Shown here: piece by piece, positions 46,066-58,442 of the stretch | How the letters are laid out: each line of letters opens with the position of its first letter | How positions within the stretch are numbered: the first letter of the stretch is position 1 | From: Oryzias latipes | Taxonomy: Eukaryota; Chordata; Actinopteri; Beloniformes; Adrianichthyidae | Length of the DNA stretch: 64,000 bases | Direction of reading: 5' to 3' | Assembly: GCF_002234675.1 (NCBI RefSeq) | Contig: NC_019864.2 | Span: forward strand, 15,393,582-15,457,581 | The notes under the pieces: generated by a model | Seen by the model: only the letters and a program-made list of their open reading frames with translations | Told to the model about the DNA's origin: nothing | Databases searched by the model: none | Made by a program: the position numbers and the translations under genes

Positions 46066-46781
46066 ATTGTCTTGACATAGCAGTTGCTAAACTATAAAGT
46101 GAGCATTCATTATATCAGGATTTGATGTTTTCTATTGTTCAACCAGCTGCCCATTTGTTGCTATAAAATCTGAGGTGTTTGAAAAGTAAGATTTTTAAAT
46201 TTCTCTTTTAAACTGTGCAGTAAACTAGACAAGTCTGTTTTTTTTTTAAATCTCTGCCAAAATGGAAATGTGCCAGTGCTGTATGATGGTTCTTCTCGAT
46301 TATATAAACAGTGAAGAGTGAAGGCCGCTGAGCTTTTCATGGTCTATATGATGGCTGTTTCACAACAGCTGTTTTGGTTCAAAGGATGGTCCATTTAAAG
46401 ATTGAGGGTGGATACTTTTTTCCTACTTACTGGGCAAACTCGGTGCAGTCAGTGCTTTCCAACATATGCTCTGTCTCCATCTGCTGGAAAGAAATGGAGA
46501 AGTGAGCAGGATTTGGGCTGCAGGCTCACAGATGCATAAAGGAGACAACCAAAATAGCTCAGTGAAGCCACAACTGATCATTGTTCCAAAATGTATTTTT
46601 TCTTTAGAGATGGCAGACATATGAGAAAAAATGAAGGCTTTGCGGATGCGCTCGCTTGTCAGATTTCCACGTATTGTTGAATTTCTTCCCCACCGACACT
46701 GACAGCAACAACCAGGAGTGGAGTCCCGCTGTCCTGTGGATTTATTTATCCGGGCGCCGAGGCGAGAAATACGCATGGAAC

Positions 46782-48264
<1,483 letters not shown>

Positions 48265-51200
48265 TAGGACACATTAACCAGACGCCTTGCCTCATCCTGA
48301 AACAGTGATGGGCCCTGTTCTGGAGACATTTTATTCCAGGGTCTTGGACGTGAAAACGCCTACTTTCACACGCGGAGAAAGCACAGGACAGCTCCCACTC
48401 ACATGAACATGGGGGATTATTTGACTTAATTTTGGTCCCTTTGGTGCTTTGTGCATCTTTAAGAATGAACAGAGTGTCATTGCTTGAGATCCAGAAGGAG
48501 GACACAACAATTTCTTCCTGTAGAATTGGCTGGTTCAGGAAGAAAAAAAACACAAACAGCGGATAAATAGCACAACTTTGAAATAAACTTTACTGAAGAT
48601 AGAAAATATGGATGTGTATCATCACCTTTCAAAGGGCAACTGTGTATCATTATTTAAAGCAAAGTATGTAAATGTAATTTTTGAGTTCTATGTATGCACA
48701 TGCATTGTGTCTAAATATGAGCATTGAGAACCAAAATGTACTTGAAAAAATGTTTTCTTGTTCTTGAGAATCCCATCAACATGTGTATGAAGAATAAAAC
48801 AGCCATGCAACTGAAGTTTTTACAAGTGAGACGCTCACAGACATTCAACGTTTTGTGGAGTCCGGATTTTTACAGCCATCTAAAACGGGCTGAAGACGTG
48901 CTACTTCAAAGAGAGCGGTCTGCAGGCATGTTTTATGCAACCATGTCTAAGCTCTTAAGAGGGCAAACATCAGTGGCCAGAAACAAACAGAAATGTATCA
49001 AATTTAAATACTTAAAAAAATAAATAACTGATGTACTTCTGCAGTCAATCGAAATGCAAAAAAGTCTCATTTTAAACACACGAAAAGCAGAACAACAACA
49101 CAAATCTGAAATCCTCAGCATTTGTACATAATAAAACATAGACGAAGCGGATTCAATAAAGTTTTTTCCCTTTCTTTTCTTGTCATCGGGAAAAAAAATT
49201 ACAGGAATTGAAATACAAAGAAAAGCAATCAAAGAATTTACTTGATGGACACACTAATTTTCTGGCAGAGTTTAATTTATAACATGTCTGCTGTATCCTC
49301 AGTTCTTGATTTAGAAAAACAATTCCAGTACACTAAATTAAATTGGGCAGCACATTTTTAGACAACTTGAAAAGTTTTCACTTTAATGATTTACGTATAA
49401 ATGAAAAAAATAAATTATTTCTTTGAGCACAATGAATGAAAGTCTCATGTTGTCACGTGTGTATATATATGTTTTTATGCAAGAAATTGAAGTCTAGTGG
49501 TATAGTACCATCTGGTCATACTTGAGTTATGTGTTGAATGAGAAAAATTGCTTCATACTAATTAGTATGTCAGTTCACTTTATTAAAATGTCAATTAATA
49601 TCACAGATAGTTTAACTACTGCACAGACTTAGTCAGAATTTGAGCTGAAAGGTGGCTAAATGTCACGCCTGGTAGGCACAGTGTGCATAATAACGCTCAC
49701 CATGAAGTGATAACAGTAGACTACTGCTGCAAATACAACCAAAAACACTTACTAAGATCATTTGTATATGATGCATTGCCAGTAGAATCCCTCAGTGTTA
49801 AATCATTTTTTATCAGGGTGGTAAAATATGAAGCATATCAACATATCAAACAAGTAAAACTTCAAACATTTTAGATCTTTTTTAGAAAAAAAATCCAACA
49901 GAAATGACCAACATTTGCTGCTGTTCTCAGTTCTATTTTGTTGTGTTCTTCTTTAAATTGTGGGCAAAGGATCAAAAATACTCAATACTCAGATAGACAA
50001 AAAATTTGTTATCCAAATATTTACTCAAGTATTTGTAAGAAAGAAACTAGCAAACAAAAGAACTACGGTAAATTACTAAAAACGCCAAAAATCCGAGAAT
50101 CAGGCAAACAAACCAGTATTTTCAGATATTGAAATGTAATTTCAAATGACTTGAACAAAAAGGAAATTCTTGTTTACACTCATTTTGGAAACAATAATGT
50201 GTCAAAATAAAATAGAGATGTAAAATACTGGATTTTTTATCTAAAAGTTTCAAGCACATATCCTCCTAAAGTGGGCAGCCATGGTGCAGCAGTATAAGGC
50301 AGTCGACCAATCATTGTAACATTGCAGGTTCGATTCCCGCCTTGCACACCCATGTGTCAAAGTGTCCTTAGGCAAGACACTTAACCCAACCTTGCCTCTG
50401 GTGGCAGGTTGGCACCAGTGTTCGGCAGCAGAGCCACCACCAGTGTGTGAATATATGTGTGTGACTGGGTGAATTGGTCGGTGACTGTAAAGCACTTTGG
50501 GCCTTGTAGGTAGAAAAGCACTATATAAGTATATACCATTTAAAGTGACAATGTATGTCAGGACACCTTTTTAGGACTTGGTTCAAAACTTAATGGAGAT
50601 ATTAAATCATATATACTTTTCTTGAAGGGACGCTGCTTTGTTTATTATTGGTTTCTAGTTAAAGCTGAATTTGTGGTCTCAGAGGCAAAAATCTTAAAAT
50701 TGGCCAAAGTTAGCTTAGTTACAGTACCTGGCTTACATGAAAAACAATGGATACTTCAAATATTCTGACTGACCTCTTGAAGCAGACTTTTTAATTAATC
50801 AATAATAAAGAAATAATAAAAGCAGAATGTATTAATTGATTCATAAATTCTTATTGCTCACTCAGCCTCAACATTTTGTCTGTCTGCTTTTAAAAAAAAA
50901 ATTTTCATGACGTCTCCAGATATTCATCAAAAGACAGATTTTTGCGACCATATTTCATTTTATCCATCAAAAAGTATTTACAAGAATGGTTGTCATCAAA
51001 ATTTCCTGTGTTTTTAATAGAATACTTTTAGAAAAGTGTATGAGGGCTTGTTGGAATTTGAATAATTTACTCCACCAATGCACATTTATAATTATGCAGC
51101 CTCCTTCTCTCTAACAGTAACCCTACAGACGTGCTGTTTGGGGACTTTTAACTCTGTTCTGAGGGTCAGAGCAGCCTCAAGTCAACGTTAACCTACATTC

Positions 51201-52478
51201 CTGACCTTTTATTGTTTACCCTCAAAATGAGGAGAACAGACTTCGCAAATGTGTGGTTAGTGCTCAGGATTCTGGAGCCAGATGTGAATAATCAGCATAA
51301 AAATCAACATATTTCTGATTTCTGAATAGATATTGGGGAAAAAAATGAGTGGAGGAGTGAGGAACCGTGCGACCCGCTCAGCTTTTACTTTCACTGCGGA
51401 AACTTTCAGCAGATCTTTTAATTAAATCTTGTGAGCCCTGTGCAGTGCCCCTGGAAAGTAAGAGCAGCACAGACATATAGGGTTTCCTTGCACACAGAGC
51501 TCCTGCAGCGTTGGGTTTTTTGACGTGCCTGGTCTGTCCTATGAGCTACAGAGAGCTGCTTTAAAAGGGTGGGGGGTCCTCCAGGGGAAGCTGGACTGTG
51601 AGGAAAACCAGACAGAGGAAATCACACCCAGTTGTGCCCGTAGAAACCCATCTGGCTCCCTCAAATTTGCAAACACTTTATCTCTCTTAAGAAAAAAACA
51701 AGCGTGTGTTGCTGCTACTTTGTGTTTTTTCTTTTTCTTTTTTTGGACATAAACTGAGAAAACTTGGGTAGGCATTGAGAAACAACGCTTCAGGGCAGAG
51801 CAAATGAAAACATTTTTTGTTCATAAAGGGTTGGCCTATAACTAAAAGGCAGACAAGAAACACTTGGATAAAGAACAAAGCAAGGTGTTTATGCTGCAAT
51901 AATGAGTCAATCAGATCCAGCTTTGCAGGCTGTGACAGATAAAGATAATGGTGACAGTGGCTGCCTTTGAACAAACAGATGTCTTCCAGATGGCAGTAGA
52001 AGGTAGAGAGACATGCTGCAGATGCCCACATGTCTCAGCTGAGGGCCAACTCTACATGACCTGTGGGAACAAATGCATTTGGAACGATAATGTTTCATCC
52101 GTTTGACAGAAAAGGGAAAATTTGTGAAGCATATTTATTTGGTGAGCTGTTAACAGCGTAATCACAACATACAGAATGAATGTTTTCTGGACGCCAGCCA
52201 AAAAAAAAACACTTAAAAACATTAAAAAATCAATCCCTTTTTGGTTATTTTTTTTTAGTCTTTTGGAGCAGACCTGTTTGAAGACATAATTTATGCTTAT
52301 ATTGCTTTTAACCCTCTGACTTGGAAGGCGGTGCTGATAGTTTGCCGGAGTTCCCTTCAGTCAGCTCCAAGGTTTGGGAGCCAGCAAAGATCAAAATATT
52401 TAAAAATAATAATATAAACTTAGATATTTATGAACATTCCAGTTTCTAATGAGCTGGAGGGTCCTCTGGCACATCCTT
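48265..52478. other. tmem178b-like to fibin intergenic region
   Basis: The first 330 bp are tmem178b-like 3' UTR. A tRNA-derived SINE lies at 50272-50542. The remainder is AT-rich. The stretch 51110-51640 is less AT-rich but has no coding frame that fits a protein. The last few hundred bases are fibin 3' flank. Confidence 0.5.
50272..50542 (+). repeat. tRNA-derived SINE, well-preserved
   Basis: Pol III promoter boxes are visible: an A box-like TGGTGCAGCAG (50282-50292) and a B box GGTTCGATTCC (50327-50337). The body contains CATGTGTCAAAGTGTCC and TAGGCAAGACACTTAACCC. The tail ends AAAGCACTATATAAGTATA, resembling LINE 3' ends used for mobilisation. The tRNA head is not a functional tRNA. An older copy lies at 34886-35040. 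Confidence 0.85.
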
Positions 52479-53105
52479 CTAGGAGTCCACAGTTAGGAAC
52501 TCTGTCTTCAGGCGGCTCAGCCTGGTTCCATGGCTGCGGATGATGAGGGACAGCAGCTCGTGTCTGTCTCGGAGTCCCAGGGAGATGTCGGTGGTTTCTC
52601 TCAGCGCGCCTCTGATGTCGCTCACTTGTTGCACCACGTATCCGTTCAACTGCTGCTCCTCTCTCAGCTCCGTCTCCTGGCTCTGCTTGAACTTCACCTC
52701 CAGCTCTAGCAGAGACTTGTCCACGCTGGAGAAGGCCTCGCTGATCTGGGAGATCTCCCGCTGGAGGAACTTCCCGTAGCTGTCCTCTCCGTCCAGGTCG
52801 TGCGCCACGGTGCGCCCGATGCTCTCCAGCAGCCGCGCCGCGTCCTCCGCCTGCAGTTTGCTGATGACGAAGTCGTCCCGCACCGCGGCGTCGCTCCCCT
52901 CCTCCGCGTGCCCGCACGGATAAACGTCTGAGAATTTAAACAACATCTGGCACTGCTCCGGATCCACCGTCTCTTCATAATCTCCGTCCGGGACAAAGAA
53001 GTGATGGAACGTGCCGTTGGAGATCTCCGGCTGCAGGGGCCCGGTGTACACCGCTGAGCCAAACGGCATGAGTGTGATGAGCAGCAGTAGAATGGGAACC
53101 ATCAT
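52479..53105 (-). CDS. fibin: Fin bud initiation factor, secreted
   Basis: Fibin is a secreted protein required for pectoral fin bud initiation in fish, acting upstream of tbx5 in lateral mesoderm. A single intronless frame of 627 bp encodes 208 residues (human 211). The start is placed at the first of two adjacent ATGs (53103-53105), which puts a hydrophobic signal peptide (VPILLLLITLMPFGSA) at the very N-terminus. The upstream in-frame ATG would prefix a basic leader and is less likely. Conserved blocks: GPLQPEISNGTFHHFFVPDGDYEE, here seen as PEISNGTFHH and FVPDGDYEE; then DLDGEDSYGKFLQREI; then LGLRDRHELLSLIIRSHGTRLSRLK near the C-terminus (read as two shorter blocks, SLGLRDRHELL and IIRSHGTRLSRLK). 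Two cysteines and a long helical segment are visible. The teleost a or b copy is not assigned. Confidence 0.93.
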   Translation of the reverse strand: MMVPILLLLITLMPFGSAVYTGPLQPEISNGTFHHFFVPDGDYEETVDPEQCQMLFKFSDVYPCGHAEEGSDAAVRDDFVISKLQAEDAARLLESIGRTVAHDLDGEDSYGKFLQREISQISEAFSSVDKSLLELEVKFKQSQETELREEQQLNGYVVQQVSDIRGALRETTDISLGLRDRHELLSLIIRSHGTRLSRLKTEFLTVDS

Positions 53106-53179
53106 GCACCCCCTCACCCTCTTTGGTGAGCTGCATCTGATCTGGACTGACCGCCGGATACAGCGTGGAGTTTTCATTC

Positions 53180-53206
53180 TGACTCAGGTTACAGAGCCCT
53201 ACGTCA
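53180..53206 (-). promoter_or_regulatory. AP-1 and CRE-like sites upstream of fibin
   Basis: A perfect AP-1 site TGAGTCA (53180-53186 on the minus strand) and a CRE-like TGACGTA (53200-53206) lie 75-101 bp upstream of the chosen fibin start. Two recognisable sites this close to the start in an intronless gene suggest the core promoter. Function is unproven. Confidence 0.4.
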
Positions 53207-53215
53207 CCTAAAAGG

Positions 53216-56200
53216 CACAGATTAGGGGCCCCGTGGCCCCTGCTGATGTAAACTCAAGATGCTGTGTTTTATTCAAATCATTTATATTTGTGCATAAGTT
53301 GTTTCTGAGATCACAATTTATGCAAAAATACTTTACTAGAACCACATTTCCAACTCTACCTGTTTGTGTAAAAGTGGTTCCCATGTCTAATCTTACTTAT
53401 TTGGCTAATAATCAGTTATGTAGTGTATTTTTTTTTTTTTTGCTGTTCATATGGAAATATGTTTGTCTCCTTTTTTTTGGCATACTTTTTAGTGTGTTGC
53501 TCACATGAGCATTTTGAGTTCAGCCCTAAAAAAAAGTCAGTATTTAATGTGCTGCTGTTTGAGCCTGGGGTTCATTTTTGTTGGAAACATTGCTGGAAGG
53601 TTAAACAAGGATAAAGTCATTCTAATACTATATTGAAATGTGGCAGCAGGAAAAAATTCTGACCATCAGGACTGATATGAAGGTGTCCTGGAGTATTTGG
53701 TGTTGTTGTAAGAAACAAGTTTTGGGGCTGTTTTTGCTATTTCTTACATGCCATCAAGCTTTAAAAGTGAGTTTAGAGGCCCATCAGACAGTGTTTATGT
53801 TCTCCAGCTCTGAAAGCGAGCCTGTAAAATTGTTTCAGTGATGGACAAGTCTGGACAAAACTCATCTGATGGAATGTAGATCTAAAAAACATTTATTTTC
53901 CTTGTTGGTGGTTGTGTGTATCTGTTCTATGTCCAATAGAATGAAGTGTTTGCCTAAAAATTTGCTCTTTATCAGTGTTTTCTTTTTTTAATTTGTTTAT
54001 TGATACTTGACGCAGCAACTTGATGCTTTGAAAAGCTTGGTGAAAAGTTGAAAAACATTCATTTAAATTAAAGTTTATTTATGTCACACTAAAAATGCAT
54101 AAAAATACAAAATTTTAAATTCAATTCAAAGGGAAGCTAATTAAAACCTGGTTATGAAGACTGATATAAAGTAATGCCATGAGTTTGCTGGTTCTAAACT
54201 GTTGCACTTCCCCAAAGGGTGGTCTCGAGCTGTCGTCATGGGAGCAATCAGAAGAAGACCTGGAGTGACACAGGACAGACCATGTTCTCTTTTTAATCCA
54301 TCAATTCATAGACCATACACTGTCTGGAGCTGCAGACACACAGTCATGTTTTTGTAATCATCCAACACAGATGGGTAAGGGAAAGAACAGAAATATATAA
54401 AATATATATAATTTGGAAAAAAGCATTTTTATTAAACCTAAAGGAATATTTAAATTAAGAAAAATGAGAGACAATATTCTATCCACAAGAGCTGCTGACC
54501 TGTTACTGACCTCTGCTGAGATCAAGAAGCAAATCAGAGCAGCGGGATGAAACCAGGGCTTATAGGCTTTGTCAGTGAAACGTCTGCATTCCAGAGAAGG
54601 ATAACAAAGAAAAAACAAGGAAACCAAGCACATTTCAACATTTTTAATGTAACTTCAAGAAAACAATTATAAAATCTAAGCAGAAATATTCTTAATATAA
54701 AGAAGCTAAACCAAAGCACCTTAAAAATAAGAAAAAGGAGTTGCTACTCAATATTTTCTTTGGCTCCATCAGTTCCTCAGTAATCTTATGCACTTTGGAA
54801 GTTAAGTGCATCTGTCTGCTGTTTGATGCTGAGCAAGCATTGTACAGCAGTTGAACTTAAACAGCAAATCTGCAGGCAACGAAGCAAAAACAATTAGGAA
54901 AATACTAAAAGGGCTCTGCAGGGTTGCGAAAAAACTGCAGACAGTGGTGAAAAGTTCACACACAGCCATCTTGTTTGATATATTGTTAACATGAAATGTT
55001 TATTATCCCAGTCCGGAAAAGTATTTCCCTCCACATAATAAACATGTCTAAAAATATTTTTTACAGATGATTTATTTCTGAGGGGTGTGAGCCTTGATGT
55101 GCGGTTCTTTCTGCTGGATGGTGGTCATGTAAACACATAAAACTTTGTTTAGCACTTGCATACTTGTAGGACTGATACCCATACAAAAGTTTTATTTCTG
55201 GGGTCTTTGGGGTTTTTAGTAACAAAGCTAAAGGAAACTTTGTCATGGGATATTAGTAAGCGTTAAAAACAGAATTGTAGATGTACTGCAGAAAACCAGA
55301 AAGTCAGCAAATTTGTTTTCCTACCAACTCGCTTTTAAAATCCATCTCGGAAAAGTAATGTTCATTGTTGTTACACCTCTGAATAGTGTTGAATGAATAA
55401 CACAAGCACTGATAGCTGAAGGCCATTCTACATTCAGACTCTCTCTGCTCTGTCTTGAAAAAACACACCTGAATAAATAGTGTTTGTCAGCATAAACACT
55501 AATAGAGCACGCTGGCCGGGCAGAACAAGGCACTGCAGGGTGAAACCGCCTGATGTTAGCAACAAATACAACTTAGTGGAGCTGCAAGGGATGTTCTTGT
55601 TGATCTCAACGTTTCTGCCATGTTTGTGTTGGAGAGATGCCTTTCAGATGGAAATGGCTTTCTTCACAGGGCCGATCAAAATGAGCTGGAAGTCAACGGC
55701 CTGCAGGCTGAGGGGGAGGCTGCCGAGACATGGAACTAGCTCACACTCTCAGTGAATTTTAATGACTTCATGCTTAAGTCAAAATACCACATGCAGTATC
55801 TTTTTTCATTTGAGGAATACCACACTCACCAGGATTTGTTACCTTTTAACACAGAAAATTTGACACGTAAAGTGACTTGCTACTTTGTGACCAAAGATGT
55901 TTCTGTCTTTCACTTTAAACAAAGTTATTCAAAATATTATATTTAACATGGCACTTAAATTCTTATTATTTTCTGCTATTCATTTCATCATCTGTACATA
56001 AGTTGTCTGTCCTACCATGTATTCAGGCCACTAAAACCTTTCAGAAGTATGTTTTTCCTTCTTCATTTTTACAGCTTTGCCTTCCAAACAAACATGACTC
56101 ACAGCTGATCATATTTTCATAGCCCACACTCTCACCAGCTGTTCACAGAGAAGAGCCTCAACAATCACAGGACCTTAAGGTCATGTATAAATATTCCAAA

Positions 56201-56964
56201 CTGTACCCTGGATTCTTTTTTCTCATGATACCTCAAACAGACTAATTATGTGGAGCTGCTCTGATGAAAGCTAACATTCAACTTCAACCTCAACCTGGAA
56301 GCTCTTTTCCGCCATAATTTGCAACCGTTACTGCGATTTCCATCCATGCAAGTCATACAAGAAGCTGCTTTGTGTTTGTTAATCATCTCTAGACAAAATC
56401 AGATGTAGACACGTCTTTGTTGTTACATTTCTTTTCCTTGGTTTGCTCACTCTGGACTGTAATCTCTATCAAAAACCTGCATCAGCGGATCTGACAAATC
56501 TGCTTTTTGATCCCAACAAAGAGGGTAAAAAACAGGAGCAATAAAAATGGCACAAAACACATTTAAAATTATAGCAACAAAGATACAAATGATACAACAG
56601 AGGCAACATGCAACATTAAAGAGGCTTAAAGATGTAGTGATGAACATATGTATGTTTTTTAGGGAAGTAACAAGGAAAATGGGGAAGCAGTCGACATGAT
56701 CTGCAAGGGAGTTTTTGGTGCAGCTTTTTCCACTCCGCGAAAAGGTCACAGGTCAAGTATGTAATCAGGGAGTCTCTGTCTCTCTAGCTAAGGCACCAGA
56801 TGAGGCATTAAACACTGGAGTCTTTTGGGAGAAATATTTTTCAGAACTGCGCGTGGGGATGAAAAACAGCAGCAACATTTACTTTTATTTTCTGTTAAAA
56901 AAAAAGCCTTCTTAGTAACAAACCCAATACTCTGCAAAAGTTGACGTGTGAAAAGAGCACAGAC
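53216..56964. other. fibin upstream flank, no gene seen
   Basis: About 3.7 kb of AT-rich intergenic DNA between fibin and the chromovirus. Open frames on both strands are low-complexity or lack any family match or splice context. No transposon ends were recognised. Long-range fibin enhancers could lie here but cannot be seen in one sequence. Confidence 0.45.
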
Positions 56965-57428
56965 TGTCATGGTGCCTCTGTCAGACTCCTCCCCCTCCAG
57001 CTTGGCTCCACTCTGCTCCTGATTATTCTCCAGCTGCCGTTACTCAACTCATCAACCTCTGCTGCTTAAAAGGAGACCCAACGCCAATAATCAGCGCCAG
57101 ATCGTTGCCCATTATGGTGACTAGCCTGGTCTCGTCTAGCTCTAGTACATCTGGTTGAATTTCTAGTTCTAGCACTTAATCTTGTTTCCTTGTCCCAGGA
57201 ATCCTGTCCAAGAGTGACGTCAGCACAGTCTCCAGCCTGCTGTCAGGAAGGATCAGAGAACTGCCGCGTCCGCACCTCCAGCCGTGCCACAGACTATCCA
57301 TCTGGATCACCTCTCACCAACCCTCTTTGCCAGCCTCAAAGAAAATAATAAACCCTTCTTACCTGCCACGTCCCGGACCTCTTTCTGGGTTCCAGCATCT
57401 GGGTTCGCCCTGCCTTGAAATCATGACA
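56965..57428 (+). repeat. 5' LTR of the chromovirus
   Basis: 464 bp, TG...CA ends within a 7-bp terminal inverted repeat (TGTCATG/CATGACA). A TATA-like TTAAAA lies at 57066-57071 and a likely transcript start near 57096. A poly(A) signal AATAAA is at 57347-57352. Identical to the 3' LTR by eye. Confidence 0.95.
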
Positions 57429-58442
57429 GAACGATCTGGCCAAACCCCGGACCCAGCTGACCCGGAGGGACTCCGCTACGCGGTCAGCCAGCAAGGTATC
57501 GCGTTAGGGCGTCAAGCCGACGCCCTCTCTCAAGTTGCGTCCGCCCAGCAGGAACTGTTTCAGCGCCTGGATAGTTTAACGCAGACTTTAATGGATTTAT
57601 CTGGTCGGGTAGCTAGCCCCGCTGCTACGGCTACACTTCCGGCTCCTAGTAACGCCGTCACTTCCGTTTCCTCTCCAAGTCCGGAAAACTTCCGGTTGCA
57701 ACCTGAGCCATTCTTCGGCAACGTAGAGGCATGTGGTGGCTTCCTACTCCAGTGTCGTTTGTTATTCCAACAAGCTCCTAGTTATTATCAGTCCGACCTT
57801 AGCAAAATAACCTTGGTTGTTAATTCTCTTCGCAACAAAGCCTTACAGTGGGCTCAGGCGTTCTTAGCAGTCAACCCTACTTCTCACCTCTCTTTTGAAC
57901 ATTTCATACGGGAGTTTCAGCTGGTTTTTGATCATCCCAAAAAGCAGGAAGAGGCCACACGTAAGCTGCTAACCCTGAAACAACGTAACCGGTCCGTCAG
58001 CGACCATGTCATAGATTTCAGGATCCTGGCAGTGGAGGCAGGATGGACCGATCCCGCGTTACGAGGAGTGTTCTATCAATCCCTGAATGATGACATAAAG
58101 GACCATCTATGTACGCAACCGGAGACGCACTCGTTTGAGGATCTGGTCACCGCTGCCCTGCGCTCAGACACCCGCCTAAAAGAGAGACGTCATGAACGGA
58201 CTTCAAATCCCCGCAAAAGTCCCGTGCGTTCAGCCCAAGGTAATGCGCCGCACTCTTCACCTGCTCACACGTCTGAACATTCCAGCAGTCCTCCTGAGGA
58301 ACCCATGCAGATCGGGCACTCCAAGCTCTCTTCCGAGGAGCGGCAGAGACGTCGAGCTGAAGGTGCGTGCTTCTATTGCGGTAAAACTGGACATCTTATC
58401 AATAAGTGTGCAGCACGTTTAAACTTCGCAGCCCCCCGCTAG
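57424..58442 (+). CDS. gag: Chromovirus Gag
   Basis: A 339-codon frame starting at [11 protein letters not shown]; the ATG lies in the last five bases of the 5' LTR. The middle matches the Retrotrans_gag capsid-type domain ([10 protein letters not shown], then ALQWAQAFL and [12 protein letters not shown]). One CCHC zinc knuckle [14 protein letters not shown] is near the end. A methionine 32 codons upstream in the LTR is in frame but would lie within R/U5 and is less likely to be used. Relatives of this Gag gave rise to mammalian PEG10 and RTL1. Confidence 0.85.
57430..57440 (+). other. Self-primed primer-binding site of the chromovirus
   Basis: Starting one base after the LTR, AACGATCTGGC is the exact reverse complement of GCCAGATCGTT at 57096-57106, about 25 bp downstream of the TATA-like box. 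In Tf1/sushi elements the first 11 bases of the transcript fold back on this site and prime reverse transcription in place of a tRNA. Length, spacing and position all fit that mechanism. Confidence 0.8.

Larger units (their letters stand above)
43476..46781. other. spi1 to tmem178b-like intergenic region
   Basis: Contains the promoters of two divergently transcribed genes, a TIR-type MITE copy (44600-45111) and an inverted pair of retroposon fragments (45405-45790 and 45890-46065). The rest is AT-rich, with no exon that could be framed by splice sites. Confidence 0.5.

Noticed and set aside
48724-49023. 99-codon frame downstream of tmem178b-like
   Set aside because: It lies in the 3' flank after the poly(A) signal and has no family resemblance or splice context.
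50282-50340. tRNA-like A and B boxes
   Set aside because: They belong to a SINE head. No cloverleaf with a proper acceptor stem and anticodon could be drawn, so no functional tRNA is called.
52420-53062. Arg-rich alternative frames within fibin
   Set aside because: They are out-of-frame readings of the GC-rich fibin coding sequence.
56447-56749. Minus-strand frame rich in Ile, Phe and Cys resembling a membrane protein
   Set aside because: Hydrophobic composition follows from AT-rich sequence. No start context, splice sites or homologous family was recognised.
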